DNA of 64,000 nt from NCBI GenBank assembly GCA_963752225.1, contig CAVVXS010000008.1, positions 1 to 64,000 on the forward strand. The letters run 5' to 3'. The notes below the pieces were generated by a model that was not told the DNA's origin, searched no databases, and saw only the letters and a list, made by a program, of their open reading frames with translations. Below are positions 26,314 to 33,924 of this stretch, piece after piece. The position numbers and the translations under genes were made by a program. The DNA comes from JBBROS01 sp963752225 (lineage in GTDB: Bacteria; Pseudomonadota; Alphaproteobacteria; Acetobacterales; Acetobacteraceae). How positions within the stretch are numbered: the first letter of the stretch is position 1; every line of letters begins with the position of its first letter.

Positions 26314-26927
26314 GCCGCGCTGTCCAAAGCCGCATGACCCAGGGCCGCATGGCCTTGCCGACCGGGCGGGCGGGGCGGCTGTGCGCGGCGGGGCTGACGC
26401 TGCTGGCGGTGGCGGCGCTGCTGCTGGGGGTGGTGATGCCGTTGTGCGACGGCTACGCGGCGCGGGCCGAGGCACTGTCGCGGCAGGCGATGCTGGCGCG
26501 GCGGATGGCGGCACTGGTGGCGTCGCTACCGGAGCTGCGGCGGGAGGCGGCGGCGGCGGCGGGTGCGGCGTCGGGCGGGGCGGCGCTGCTGCCGGGCGGC
26601 ACCGACTCGGCGGCGAGCGCCTTGCTGCAGGAGCGGCTGCAGGCCGGGCTGGCGCAGAACGGGGTGGCGCTGAACACGGTGGAAACGCTGGCGGGCGAGG
26701 AAGCCGGGGCGTATCGGCGGATCCGGCTGCGGCTGGCGGTGACGGCGTCGTGGCCGGCGCTGGTGGCGTGGCTGCGCGACGTGGGCGAGGCGACGCCGGC
26801 GATGTTCGTCGACGAGCTGCAGATCCAGCCTGCGCTGCACAAGATCGGCACCGCCCCCAACTCCTTCGACCTCACCTGCACCGTGCTCGCGTTCCGCGCC
26901 GTCGACGTGAAGGTAGCGGACCGGTAA
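26310..26927 (+). CDS. GspM-like type II secretion protein (GspMb subtype)
   Basis: A 205-residue protein. A single N-terminal membrane segment (about 23-40, LTLLAVAALLLGVVMPLC) is followed by a coiled coil (about 45-80) and a small alpha/beta domain ending SFDLTCTVLAFRAVDV, as in the T2SSM_b family. It partners GspL at the inner membrane, and the ATGA overlap with gspL supports a coupled pair. It ends 14 bp from the convergent LysE gene. This is an unusually isolated L-M pair; either the rest of the system is elsewhere or the pair serves another machine. Confidence 0.72.
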   Translation: MSRAVQSRMTQGRMALPTGRAGRLCAAGLTLLAVAALLLGVVMPLCDGYAARAEALSRQAMLARRMAALVASLPELRREAAAAAGAASGGAALLPGGTDSAASALLQERLQAGLAQNGVALNTVETLAGEEAGAYRRIRLRLAVTASWPALVAWLRDVGEATPAMFVDELQIQPALHKIGTAPNSFDLTCTVLAFRAVDVKVADR

Positions 26928-26940
26928 GGCGCGCGGCCGG

Positions 26941-27549
26941 TCAGACCTCGCGCAGCAGAGGCAGCAGGGACAGCACCAGCAGCGCCGCCATGGCCCAGTT
27001 GAACGCGCGCAAGCCGCGCTCGGTGCGCAACAGGCGGGCGGCGCCGACCCCGGTCACGGTCCAGAAGGCGACGGCGGGCAGGGTGACGACCAGGAAGATC
27101 GCGGCCAGGCCGAGCGTTTGCGCGATCACGCCGTCGGCGGTCGTGTAGGTCGCGACCGCGCCCAGCGCGATCACCCAGGCTTTCGGGTTGACCCATTGGA
27201 ACAGCCCGGCCTGCACGAAGCTGAGCGGCCGCGCGCCGCCGGATGCGGTCTCGGCAGGGCGCGCGGTGGCGATCCGGACCGCGAGCCACAGCAGGTACGC
27301 GGCGCCCAGCCATTTCAGCGCCGCGTGCAGCGCCGGCACCGCGCGCATGACGCTGCCGGCGCCGAGCGCGACGGCGACCAGCATCACCGGAAAGCCGACC
27401 GCGATCCCGAGCATGTGCGGGATCGTGCGGGTGAAGCCGAACGTGGCGCCGGATGCGGCGACCATGGCGTTGTTCGGCCCCGGCGTGCCCGACATCGACA
27501 CGGCGAAGGTGACGGCGGAGGCGAGCCAAGCCAGGGTTTCGGCGCTCAT
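26941..27549 (-). CDS. LysE/RhtB family amino-acid exporter
   Basis: A 202-residue membrane protein with about six hydrophobic segments. The family hallmark near the N-terminus is SMSGTPGPNNAMVAASGATFGF, and FQWVNPKAWVIALGAV is the second conserved region. Members export amino acids or related metabolites by proton antiport. Start ATG 27549 matches the family N-terminus; an in-frame ATG at 27597 would add 16 residues. Convergent with the gspM gene, 14 bp apart. Confidence 0.88.
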   Translation of the reverse strand: MSAETLAWLASAVTFAVSMSGTPGPNNAMVAASGATFGFTRTIPHMLGIAVGFPVMLVAVALGAGSVMRAVPALHAALKWLGAAYLLWLAVRIATARPAETASGGARPLSFVQAGLFQWVNPKAWVIALGAVATYTTADGVIAQTLGLAAIFLVVTLPAVAFWTVTGVGAARLLRTERGLRAFNWAMAALLVLSLLPLLREV

Positions 27550-27777
27550 GGCCAAAAGGGTAGGACGGGGGAAGGCCGGGGCGTCATGCAAATTCAAAGG
27601 CTCTCCCTTCCGCCGTCATTCCAACTGCCCAAAGCGGGCAGCCGGAACCTTGGACGGCTCCGCCCTTGACCCGCCGTGGCCGGCGGCCTCGGGCCCGCAT
27701 CGATTGCGGCCAGGCCCTTTGCCTGCAGGGCGGCTGTCGATAGTGTCCGGGCAAAGTCGATTGTAAGAGGAACGCCG

Positions 27778-28902
27778 ATGTTTCGCAGGACCATGCTTGC
27801 CGCGACCGTGTTGGCCGGCCTCGGAGGGGCCGCACAAGCGCAGGGCTCCAGCCCGGTGCCGATCGGGGCGATCGAGATCCTGAGCGGGCCGTCGGCCGCC
27901 TATGGCACCGCAATCAAGGCCGGGCTCGAATTGGCGCTGGAGGAGGTGAACGCGAAGGGCGTGCTGGGCGGGCGCAAGATCGCGCTGACGGTCGAGGACA
28001 GCGCCGCCAACAAGGACCAGGCGATCAACGCGGCGCGCAAGCTGATCGGCCGCGACAAGGTGGTGACGGTGATCGGCCCGACCCTGTCGAACGAGATGTT
28101 CGCGGTCGGCCCGGTGGTCAACGACCGCAAGGTGCCGATCATCGGCACCTCCACCACGGCGACCGGCATCACCGCGATCGGCGACTACGTGTTCCGCACC
28201 AGCCTGCCGGAAAGCGACGTGATCCCGGTGACGCTGGCCTATGCGAAGACGCGCGGGGTGAAGACGATCGCGCTGATGTATGCCAACGACGACGCGTTCA
28301 GCAAATCCGGGTTCGACGTGATGAAGGCGGCGGCCGAGAAGGCCGGGCTCACCATCCTGACGATCGAGACGTTCGGCAACAAGGACACCGACTTCTCGGC
28401 GCAATTGACCAAGATCAAGTCGATGAAGCCGGACGCGGTCGGCATCTCGGCGCTGGTCGAGCCGGTGTCGGGCGTGCTGCTGCAGGCGCGGCAGCTCGGG
28501 TTCGGCAAGGAAACCTTGTTCGTCGGCGGCAACGGCAGCAACTCGCCCAAGTTGGGCGAGATCGCCGGCGCCGCGTCCGACGGGCTGATCGTCGGCAGTC
28601 CCTGGTTCATCGGCAAGACCGACGCGGCCAACCAGACCTTCGTGACATCGTTCCGCGCCAAATACGGACGCGATCCGGACCAGTTTGCGGCGCAGGCTTA
28701 CGACTGCATGCACATCGTCGCCGAGGCGGTGGACCGGGCCGGGGCGGCCGAGCCGGACAAGATCCGGAACGCGCTGCTGCAGACCAAGCATGACGGGGTC
28801 ATGGGTCCGTTCACCTTCACCGCCGGCCGCGACCCGGCCAGCACCGAGGGGGTGGTCGTGCTGGTCATGCAGGGCGGGCAGTTCCAGATCGCGCCGAAGT
28901 AG
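27778..28902 (+). CDS. Liv-type (branched-chain amino acid) ABC transporter substrate-binding protein
   Basis: A 374-residue periplasmic binding protein of the peripla_BP_6 family. The signal peptide is MLAATVLAGLGGAAQAQG, followed by SPVPIGAIEILSGPSAAYGT, then VVTVIGPTLSNEMFAVGPVV and IIGTSTTATGI. It delivers an amino acid or related carboxylate to a LivHMGF-type permease, but no permease or ATPase genes are adjacent, so it is an orphan component. GAGG precedes the ATG. The AT-richer stretch at about 27740-27765 is the likely promoter. Confidence 0.87.
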   Translation: MFRRTMLAATVLAGLGGAAQAQGSSPVPIGAIEILSGPSAAYGTAIKAGLELALEEVNAKGVLGGRKIALTVEDSAANKDQAINAARKLIGRDKVVTVIGPTLSNEMFAVGPVVNDRKVPIIGTSTTATGITAIGDYVFRTSLPESDVIPVTLAYAKTRGVKTIALMYANDDAFSKSGFDVMKAAAEKAGLTILTIETFGNKDTDFSAQLTKIKSMKPDAVGISALVEPVSGVLLQARQLGFGKETLFVGGNGSNSPKLGEIAGAASDGLIVGSPWFIGKTDAANQTFVTSFRAKYGRDPDQFAAQAYDCMHIVAEAVDRAGAAEPDKIRNALLQTKHDGVMGPFTFTAGRDPASTEGVVVLVMQGGQFQIAPK

Positions 28903-28940
28903 CGGCAGCGGGTCGCTCGCGGGCGAGGCGGACGGCGTGG

Positions 28941-28970
28941 ATCCTCGGATCGAGTCGAGTTCCCGAGGAT
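28941..28970. repeat. REP-like hairpin, degenerate
   Basis: ATCCTCGG and CCGAGGAT form an 8-bp stem around a 14-nt loop. The sequence is a diverged version of the REP-like units at 30466-30562 (shared ATCC-CGGATC-AGT order and the following GATGACG). Confidence 0.55.
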
Positions 28971-29049
28971 GACGTCCTTGGCGCCCGAGGATGACGTCCT
29001 TGGCGCCCGAGGATGACCTCGTGGGCGCCCGAGGATGACCGTCTTGGCG
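28962..29049. repeat. 4 x 22-bp tandem repeat adjoining a REP-like hairpin
   Basis: Four head-to-tail copies of CCCGAGGATGACGTCCTTGG plus CG, starting at 28962, 28984, 29006 and 29028. Copies 1 and 2 are identical; copies 3 and 4 each have a few changes in the second half. The array ends 20 bases before the synthetase stop codon (29069). There are no unique spacers, so it is not a CRISPR array. Confidence 0.9.
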
Positions 29050-29068
29050 TCCGTCGCTGACGTCCTGA

Positions 29069-30385
29069 CTACGTCGCGGCCAGCCGGAGGCGTTCGGCGA
29101 CGCGGGTGCGGCCCATCAGGGGAAGCAGGTCGCGCAAGGCCGGGCCGTCTTCCTCGCCGGTGAGCGCCAGCCGCAATGGTGCGTCCATCTCCGCCTCGTT
29201 CCGCTCGCATGCCGCGGCCAAGGCGCCGAGCCAGGCGGGCCAGGTGGCGTCGTCCCAGGGTTCCGGCGGCAGCAGCGCCAGCGCGTCCTGCAGGAACTCG
29301 GCCTCGCCCTCCACCAGCGGCGGCACGATGGTGCCGGCGACCACGTCCCACCAGCCGCGCGCCTCGCGCATCAGATCGAGGCTGCCGCGCACGGCGTGCC
29401 AGAAGGCGGGCGTGGCGGCCGGCGGAAGGCGGTCGCGGGCGGCCTCGAATGGCATGTCGGCCAGCGCGCGGCGGTTGACCGCAAGCAGGGTTTGCGGATC
29501 GAAGCGCGGCGTGTCCGGTCCGATGCGGCCGAGGTCATAACGGGCGGCCAGCAGCACCGCGGGTTCGGGCGCCGGGGCGTCGGTGGTGCCGAGCCGGGCC
29601 AGGGTGCCGGCGAGGGCGGCCGGTTCGATGCCATCGGCGCGCAGGCTGCGCAACGAGGGCGGTCCGCGCCGCCCGGCGCCGTCCGTGAGGAGAAGCGGCA
29701 GGTGCGCAAAGCGGATCGCCTGTGGCGGCGCGCCGAGCGCGGCCATGATGTCGAGCTGGATTCCGGTGTTGACCAGGTGGTCGGCGCCGCGGACGACATG
29801 GCTGACGCCGAGCTCGAGGTCGTCGACCACGGAGGCGAAGGTCGGCAGCGGCGTGCCGTCGGCGCGGATCAGCACGGGGTCGCTGACGGCGGACAGCTTG
29901 ACGGATTGCCGGCCGCCGATCGTGTCGGTCCACTCGACGGCCGTGCCGGACAGCAGGAAGCGCCAGTACGGCACCTTGCCGCCCGCCTCCGCCTGGGCGC
30001 GCTGGGCGGCGGTCATCTTCAGCATGGCGCGGTCGTAGATCGTCGATCGGCCTTGGCGATGCCGCAGCTCACGCTTGAAGTTTAGCTCGTCGTCGGACTC
30101 GAAGCAGGGATACAGCCGCCCGGCCGCGCGCAGCCGGTCGGCGGCGGCGGCGTAGCGGTCGAGCCGGTCCGATTGGCGCACGTGCTCGTCCCAGTCGACG
30201 CCGAGCCAGGCCAGGTCATGCTCGATCCCCTCGGCGTAGTCGGCCCGGCTGCGCTCGCCGATGTCGTCGAGCCGAAGCAGGAAGCGGCCGCCGTGGCGCC
30301 GGGCCAGCAGCCAGTTGGCGAGCGCGATGCGGGCCTGGCCGACATGCAGCAGGCCGGTGGGGGCGGGGGCGAAGCGGAGCTTCAC
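29069..30385 (-). CDS. glutamyl-tRNA synthetase paralogue (GltX2-like) lacking a clear KMSKS motif
   Basis: A 438-residue class I glutamyl-tRNA synthetase-like protein, too long for glutamyl-Q-tRNA(Asp) synthetase. The HIGH-type motif is APAPTGLLHVGQAR at the N-terminus; the fold continues with FLLRLDDIGERSRADY and DDLELGVSHVVRGADHL. Where LSKR is expected after LLLTDG, the sequence reads GAGRRGPPSLRSLRADGIEP: about four residues are missing and no KLSKR lysine is present. Class I synthetases use that lysine in amino-acid activation, so the protein may be weakly active or repurposed. Many alphaproteobacteria have two gltX genes. It is flanked by REP-derived repeats on both sides. Confidence 0.82.
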   Translation of the reverse strand: MKLRFAPAPTGLLHVGQARIALANWLLARRHGGRFLLRLDDIGERSRADYAEGIEHDLAWLGVDWDEHVRQSDRLDRYAAAADRLRAAGRLYPCFESDDELNFKRELRHRQGRSTIYDRAMLKMTAAQRAQAEAGGKVPYWRFLLSGTAVEWTDTIGGRQSVKLSAVSDPVLIRADGTPLPTFASVVDDLELGVSHVVRGADHLVNTGIQLDIMAALGAPPQAIRFAHLPLLLTDGAGRRGPPSLRSLRADGIEPAALAGTLARLGTTDAPAPEPAVLLAARYDLGRIGPDTPRFDPQTLLAVNRRALADMPFEAARDRLPPAATPAFWHAVRGSLDLMREARGWWDVVAGTIVPPLVEGEAEFLQDALALLPPEPWDDATWPAWLGALAAACERNEAEMDAPLRLALTGEEDGPALRDLLPLMGRTRVAERLRLAAT

Positions 30386-30465
30386 CGGTGGGCCTGCGGT
30401 CGGCCGGACGGCGCTGAGGCGCCGTGGCTGGGCGGTCCTGCGACGTCGAGGGCGTCCGCCCGTGC

Positions 30466-30562
30466 GACGTCATGGCCGGACTTGATCCGGCCATCTCCCG
30501 CGGTGCCGGCGTCCCCACGTGGCGTGCCCGGAGATCCCCGGATCAAGTCCGGGGATGACGTC
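30466..30562. repeat. pair of inverted REP-like units (BIME-like element)
   Basis: Two 31-nt units, 30466-30496 and 30532-30562, are in inverted orientation 35 bp apart. The first contains ATGGCCGGA-CTTGA-TCCGGCCAT (30472-30494) and the second ATCCCCGGA-TCAAG-TCCGGGGAT (30534-30556). Each is a 9-bp perfect stem with a 5-nt loop; the loops are reverse complements and compensating changes keep both stems paired. This kind of CCGGACTTGATCCGG palindrome recurs in alphaproteobacterial intergenic regions. The location between two genes fits mRNA-stabilising or transcription-ending roles. Confidence 0.85.
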
Positions 30563-30613
30563 GTTGGGGACGGCGTGCTTGGCGATGACGTGCTTGGGGG
30601 TGACGTGCTTGGG
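30554..30613. repeat. 4 x 15-bp tandem array growing from the REP tail
   Basis: Four copies of GATGACGTGCTTGGG-like units start at 30554, 30569, 30584 and 30599, with a partial fifth beginning at 30614. The first copy overlaps the end of the second REP-like unit. The unit shares GATGACGT-CTTGG with the 22-bp array on the other side of the synthetase gene. Confidence 0.85.
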
Positions 30614-30647
30614 GGTGACGCGCGTGTCGTCGACGGGCCGGATCGTG

Positions 30648-31025
30648 TCACCCGTCGTCCTCGTCGGCGGCGCCGTGCAGGCGCGGATCGAGGGCGCGCC
30701 AGTCGCGGTCGATCGACTTGGCGCGGCGGGCGGCGAAGTCGTGCAGTTCGGTGGCGCTCTTCCAGCCCATCTCGCCGGCCTCCGGCACCGTCGCGTCCTC
30801 GCCGAAGGCGAACCAGGCATCGAGCACGGCCTTGGCCTCCATGCCCGGTGCCCGGCAGCGCTCGACGCTGTCGCGCACGTAGCGGCGGGCGAATAGGTTG
30901 GCGTCGGCCACGGTCGGGAACGGGCCGATCTCTTCGACGACGTTGTCGCCGGTGTCGTCGGACAGGTCGATGATCCGGACCCGAATGGCGGCGGGGGCGG
31001 GAAGGGCGGACGGGTCGTCGTTCAT
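30648..31025 (-). CDS. conserved hypothetical protein, small acidic
   Basis: A 125-residue soluble protein of unrecognised function. It starts with a Pro/Ala-rich leader and then IRVRIIDLSDDTGDNVVEEIGPF, with a later motif NLFARRYVRDSVERCR and a very acidic C-terminus (AADEDDG). No signal or membrane segment. The amphipathic mix of one beta region and helices is compatible with a small regulatory or adaptor protein. It sits between the synthetase gene and nadE on the same strand. Its codon pattern looks genuinely coding and the opposite-strand frame has no recognisable features. Confidence 0.65.
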   Translation of the reverse strand: MNDDPSALPAPAAIRVRIIDLSDDTGDNVVEEIGPFPTVADANLFARRYVRDSVERCRAPGMEAKAVLDAWFAFGEDATVPEAGEMGWKSATELHDFAARRAKSIDRDWRALDPRLHGAADEDDG

Positions 31026-31098
31026 TGGTTCCGGTTTTGCTCGAGTGGGGCTTCGCTACACACCCGCCTGCGCGCGGCCGCAAGCCGTGGCGGGCCCG

Positions 31099-32760
31099 TC
31101 AGGCCACGAGGTTGGTGAAACCGTTCGTGACGGGGTAGCGGCGGTCGCGGCCGAACGCGCGCGGGGTGATCTTCACGCCCGGGGGCGCCTGCCGCCGCTT
31201 GTATTCGGCGCGGTCCAACATCCGCCAGACCCGCAGCACGGTGGCGCGCTCGAAGCCGCTGGCCACCAGGGCGTCCACCGACTGCTCGCCTTCCACCAGG
31301 CCCTGCAGGATCGCATCGAGGTCGGCGTAGGGGGGCAGCGTGTCCTGGTCGGTCTGGTCCGGCTTCAGCTCGGCGCTCGGCGGCTTGGTGATGACCCGCT
31401 CCGGCATCACCGGGCCATTCGGGCCCAGCGCGCGCGGCGGCACGTGCGCATTGCGCCAGCGGCACAGGTCGAACACGGTGGTCTTGTAGACGTCCTTCAG
31501 CACCGAATAGCCGCCGCACATGTCGCCGTACAAGGTCGCGTAGCCGACCGACATCTCGCTTTTGTTGCCGGTCGTCAGCACCATGGCGCCGAACTTGTTC
31601 GACATCGCCATCAGCGTGAGGCCGCGCAGGCGGGACTGGATGTTCTCCTCGGTGATGTCGGCCTGGTGGCCGTCGAACAGCGGCGCGAGGGCGGCGCCGA
31701 TCGCGTCCATGCCCGGCGAGATCGGGATGGTGTCGCAGCGGATGCCGAGCAGGCGGGCGCACTCGGCGGCGTCGTCGAGGCTGTGCTGGCTGGTATAGGG
31801 GCTCGGCAGCATCACCGCACGGACCCGGTCCGGCCCCAACGCATCGGCGGCGACGGCCGCCGAAAGCGCGCTGTCGATGCCGCCGGACAGGCCGAGCAGC
31901 ACGCCGGGGAAGCGGTTTTTGTTCACGTAATCGGCGAGACCCAGCATCATGCAGCGGTAGATCGCTTCCAGCCGGTCGATCTCCGGCGGCAGCGGCTGCG
32001 GCGTGCACACGAGGCGGTCGCCGTCGCGGGTCCATTCGGTCAGCGTGATCGCTTCCTCGAAATGCGGCATCTGCAGCGCGAGGCTGCGGTCGGCGTTGAG
32101 CACGAAGCTGGCGCCGTCGAAGACCAGCTCGTCCTGGCCGCCTACCTGGCCGAGGAACACGAACGGCAAGCCGCTTTCGACCACGCGGGCGACGCCGAGA
32201 TTAATGCGGATCGCGCTTTTGCGGTCCTCGAACGGGGATCCGTTGATGCTGAGCAGCATTTCGGCGCCGCTTTCGGCCAGCGTCTCCGACACGGCCGGCA
32301 GCCAGAAATCCTCGCACACCATCAGGCCGATGCGCACGCCGCGGAACGCGACCGGGCCGGGGCTGGGGCCGGCGTCGAACACTCGTTTCTCGTCGAACAC
32401 GCCGTAATTCGGCAGCTCGTGCTTGGCCCGGCGCGCCAGCACGCGGCCGCCGTCGAGCACGTAGGCGGCGTTGTAAAGCTTGCTGCCGTCACGCCAGGGG
32501 CCGCCCACGATCAGCCCGGGGCCGCCATCGGCGGTGTCCCGGGCCAGCGTCTCGATCGCTGCCTCGGCCGCGGACACGAAGGCGGGCTTGCGCACCAGGT
32601 CCTCGGGCGGGTAGCCGCCGATCGAGAACTCGGGCGTCACCACCAGGTCGGCACCCAGTGCCGCCGCGGTGGCGCGGGCGCGGCGGATGTGCGCCAGGTT
32701 CAGCTCCACTTGGCCGACATGCATGTTGAGCTGCGCGAGCGCGATCTTCATCGCCGTCAT
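31099..32760 (-). CDS. nadE: glutamine-dependent NAD+ synthetase
   Basis: A 553-residue two-domain enzyme making NAD from nicotinate adenine dinucleotide with glutamine and ATP. The N-terminal nitrilase-type glutaminase domain has the catalytic Glu (E44 in VTPEFSIGGYPPEDL), Lys (RRAKHELPNYGVFDE) and Cys (GLMVCEDFW). The C-terminal synthetase domain has the ATP pyrophosphatase loop LLGLSGGIDSALSAAV and MVLTTGNKSEMSVGYATLYGD-type substrate loops. Its start overlaps the stop of the nicotinate phosphoribosyltransferase gene (ATGA), forming a two-gene NAD salvage operon; ATG 32751 is an alternative start. Confidence 0.95.
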   Translation of the reverse strand: MTAMKIALAQLNMHVGQVELNLAHIRRARATAAALGADLVVTPEFSIGGYPPEDLVRKPAFVSAAEAAIETLARDTADGGPGLIVGGPWRDGSKLYNAAYVLDGGRVLARRAKHELPNYGVFDEKRVFDAGPSPGPVAFRGVRIGLMVCEDFWLPAVSETLAESGAEMLLSINGSPFEDRKSAIRINLGVARVVESGLPFVFLGQVGGQDELVFDGASFVLNADRSLALQMPHFEEAITLTEWTRDGDRLVCTPQPLPPEIDRLEAIYRCMMLGLADYVNKNRFPGVLLGLSGGIDSALSAAVAADALGPDRVRAVMLPSPYTSQHSLDDAAECARLLGIRCDTIPISPGMDAIGAALAPLFDGHQADITEENIQSRLRGLTLMAMSNKFGAMVLTTGNKSEMSVGYATLYGDMCGGYSVLKDVYKTTVFDLCRWRNAHVPPRALGPNGPVMPERVITKPPSAELKPDQTDQDTLPPYADLDAILQGLVEGEQSVDALVASGFERATVLRVWRMLDRAEYKRRQAPPGVKITPRAFGRDRRYPVTNGFTNLVA

Positions 32761-33908
32761 TTCGGTCGCCGGCTCAGGCGTTCAACCGTCGGCAGCAGGA
32801 ACTCGCGGCCGACCTTCACCCGCGGCTCCCCGTCATAGGCGACGATGTCGGCGGTGGCGTAGGTCTCGTGCCAGTCGGACGGGATGAAGCTGCCGGTGCC
32901 GACGACGTCGATCGGCGCCTGCGTGTCGGCCATGACCCGGCACTTCTCCACGCCAAAGCCGGACGACACCACGATCCGCACGCGGGGGAAGCCGCCCTCG
33001 TCCAGCGCTTCCCGCATGCGCCAGATTGCCGCCGCCGAGACGCCGGTGCCGACCAGGTGGCGCAACTCGGTGTCGCTGCGGTAGCGGCGGATGGCGCCCG
33101 GGGCGCGGCGTTCGAGCACGGCGTAGCTGCGGGCCGGGTCGAGGCCCTCGAGGTAGCGGCCGCCATGGGTGTCAAGCCGGACCGAGAGCTTGCCGGCGGC
33201 GGCCATCTCCGGGAAGCGCCGCGCGACGGCAAGGCCGTCGGTGACTTCGAGCCCGAAATAGTCGGTCAGCACCGTGAGGTTTTCGCCGGGGCAGGCTTCG
33301 ACGAACATCTCGGCCGCGCGCAGGGTGGACCCGGCATAGCCGATCAGCGCGTGCGGCATGGTGCCGCGGCCGGCGTTCTGGCCCAGCTCGCGGGCGCCGA
33401 GTGCCGACGAGCTGCCGACGAAGCCGGTCGCGCCTTCGTTGCGGGCGGCGCCGCCGCCGACTGCCGCCGCGTAGGCCATCAGCGCCTGCATCTCGGCACC
33501 GGCGCAGTGCCGCGCTTCCATCGCGAGGAACGCGGCGCCGGGCAAGGCGAGGCACATCTGATAGGCGTTGTGCGCGGCGACGCAGGCGGCGCCCAGCTTC
33601 TGCAGCAGGATCGTTTCCGCTTCAGCCAGGGCCGCCAGGCTGCCGGTGACCAGCATGATCGGCTCGCCGGCGCCGACCCAGGTGCCTTCGGGGTGGCGGA
33701 TCGCGTAGGCGAAGTTGGTCGACCGCGCCTGCGCCACCTCGTCGAGCCATTCGAGCGCGGGGCGCGGGGCGCTGACGACCGGACGCCGCAGGAACACGGC
33801 GTAGGTAGCTGTTGCGTCGCCGAACCGCTCGACGATCTCGCGGGTGCGGGTGAAGTAGGCGTCGGTGCGGTCGGCAATATCCTGCAGGATCGGTGCGGGT
33901 TGGCTCAT
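32757..33908 (-). CDS. nicotinate phosphoribosyltransferase
   Basis: A 383-residue type II phosphoribosyltransferase that converts nicotinate and PRPP into nicotinate mononucleotide, feeding NadE through the adenylyltransferase step. Seen: an N-terminal DIADRTDAYFTRT motif, the substrate and phosphate loops EGATGFVGSSSALGARELG, RLDTHGGRYLEGLD, IVVSSGFG and VVGTGSFIPSD. It belongs to the shorter archaeal/actinobacterial-like branch rather than the E. coli PncB branch. It overlaps nadE by 4 bp and lies 16 bp after the aro gene, so all three may be one transcript. Confidence 0.88.
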   Translation of the reverse strand: MSQPAPILQDIADRTDAYFTRTREIVERFGDATATYAVFLRRPVVSAPRPALEWLDEVAQARSTNFAYAIRHPEGTWVGAGEPIMLVTGSLAALAEAETILLQKLGAACVAAHNAYQMCLALPGAAFLAMEARHCAGAEMQALMAYAAAVGGGAARNEGATGFVGSSSALGARELGQNAGRGTMPHALIGYAGSTLRAAEMFVEACPGENLTVLTDYFGLEVTDGLAVARRFPEMAAAGKLSVRLDTHGGRYLEGLDPARSYAVLERRAPGAIRRYRSDTELRHLVGTGVSAAAIWRMREALDEGGFPRVRIVVSSGFGVEKCRVMADTQAPIDVVGTGSFIPSDWHETYATADIVAYDGEPRVKVGREFLLPTVERLSRRPK

Positions 33909-33924
33909 GCTCCTGCGCGGTCCC

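Noticed and set aside
28962..29049. Short tandem repeat as a CRISPR array
   Set aside because: Repeats are contiguous with no unique spacers and there are no cas genes.
29069..30385. Glutamyl-Q tRNA(Asp) synthetase (GluQ)
   Set aside because: At 438 residues with a C-terminal anticodon-binding-type region it is too long; GluQ proteins are about 300 residues and lack that part.
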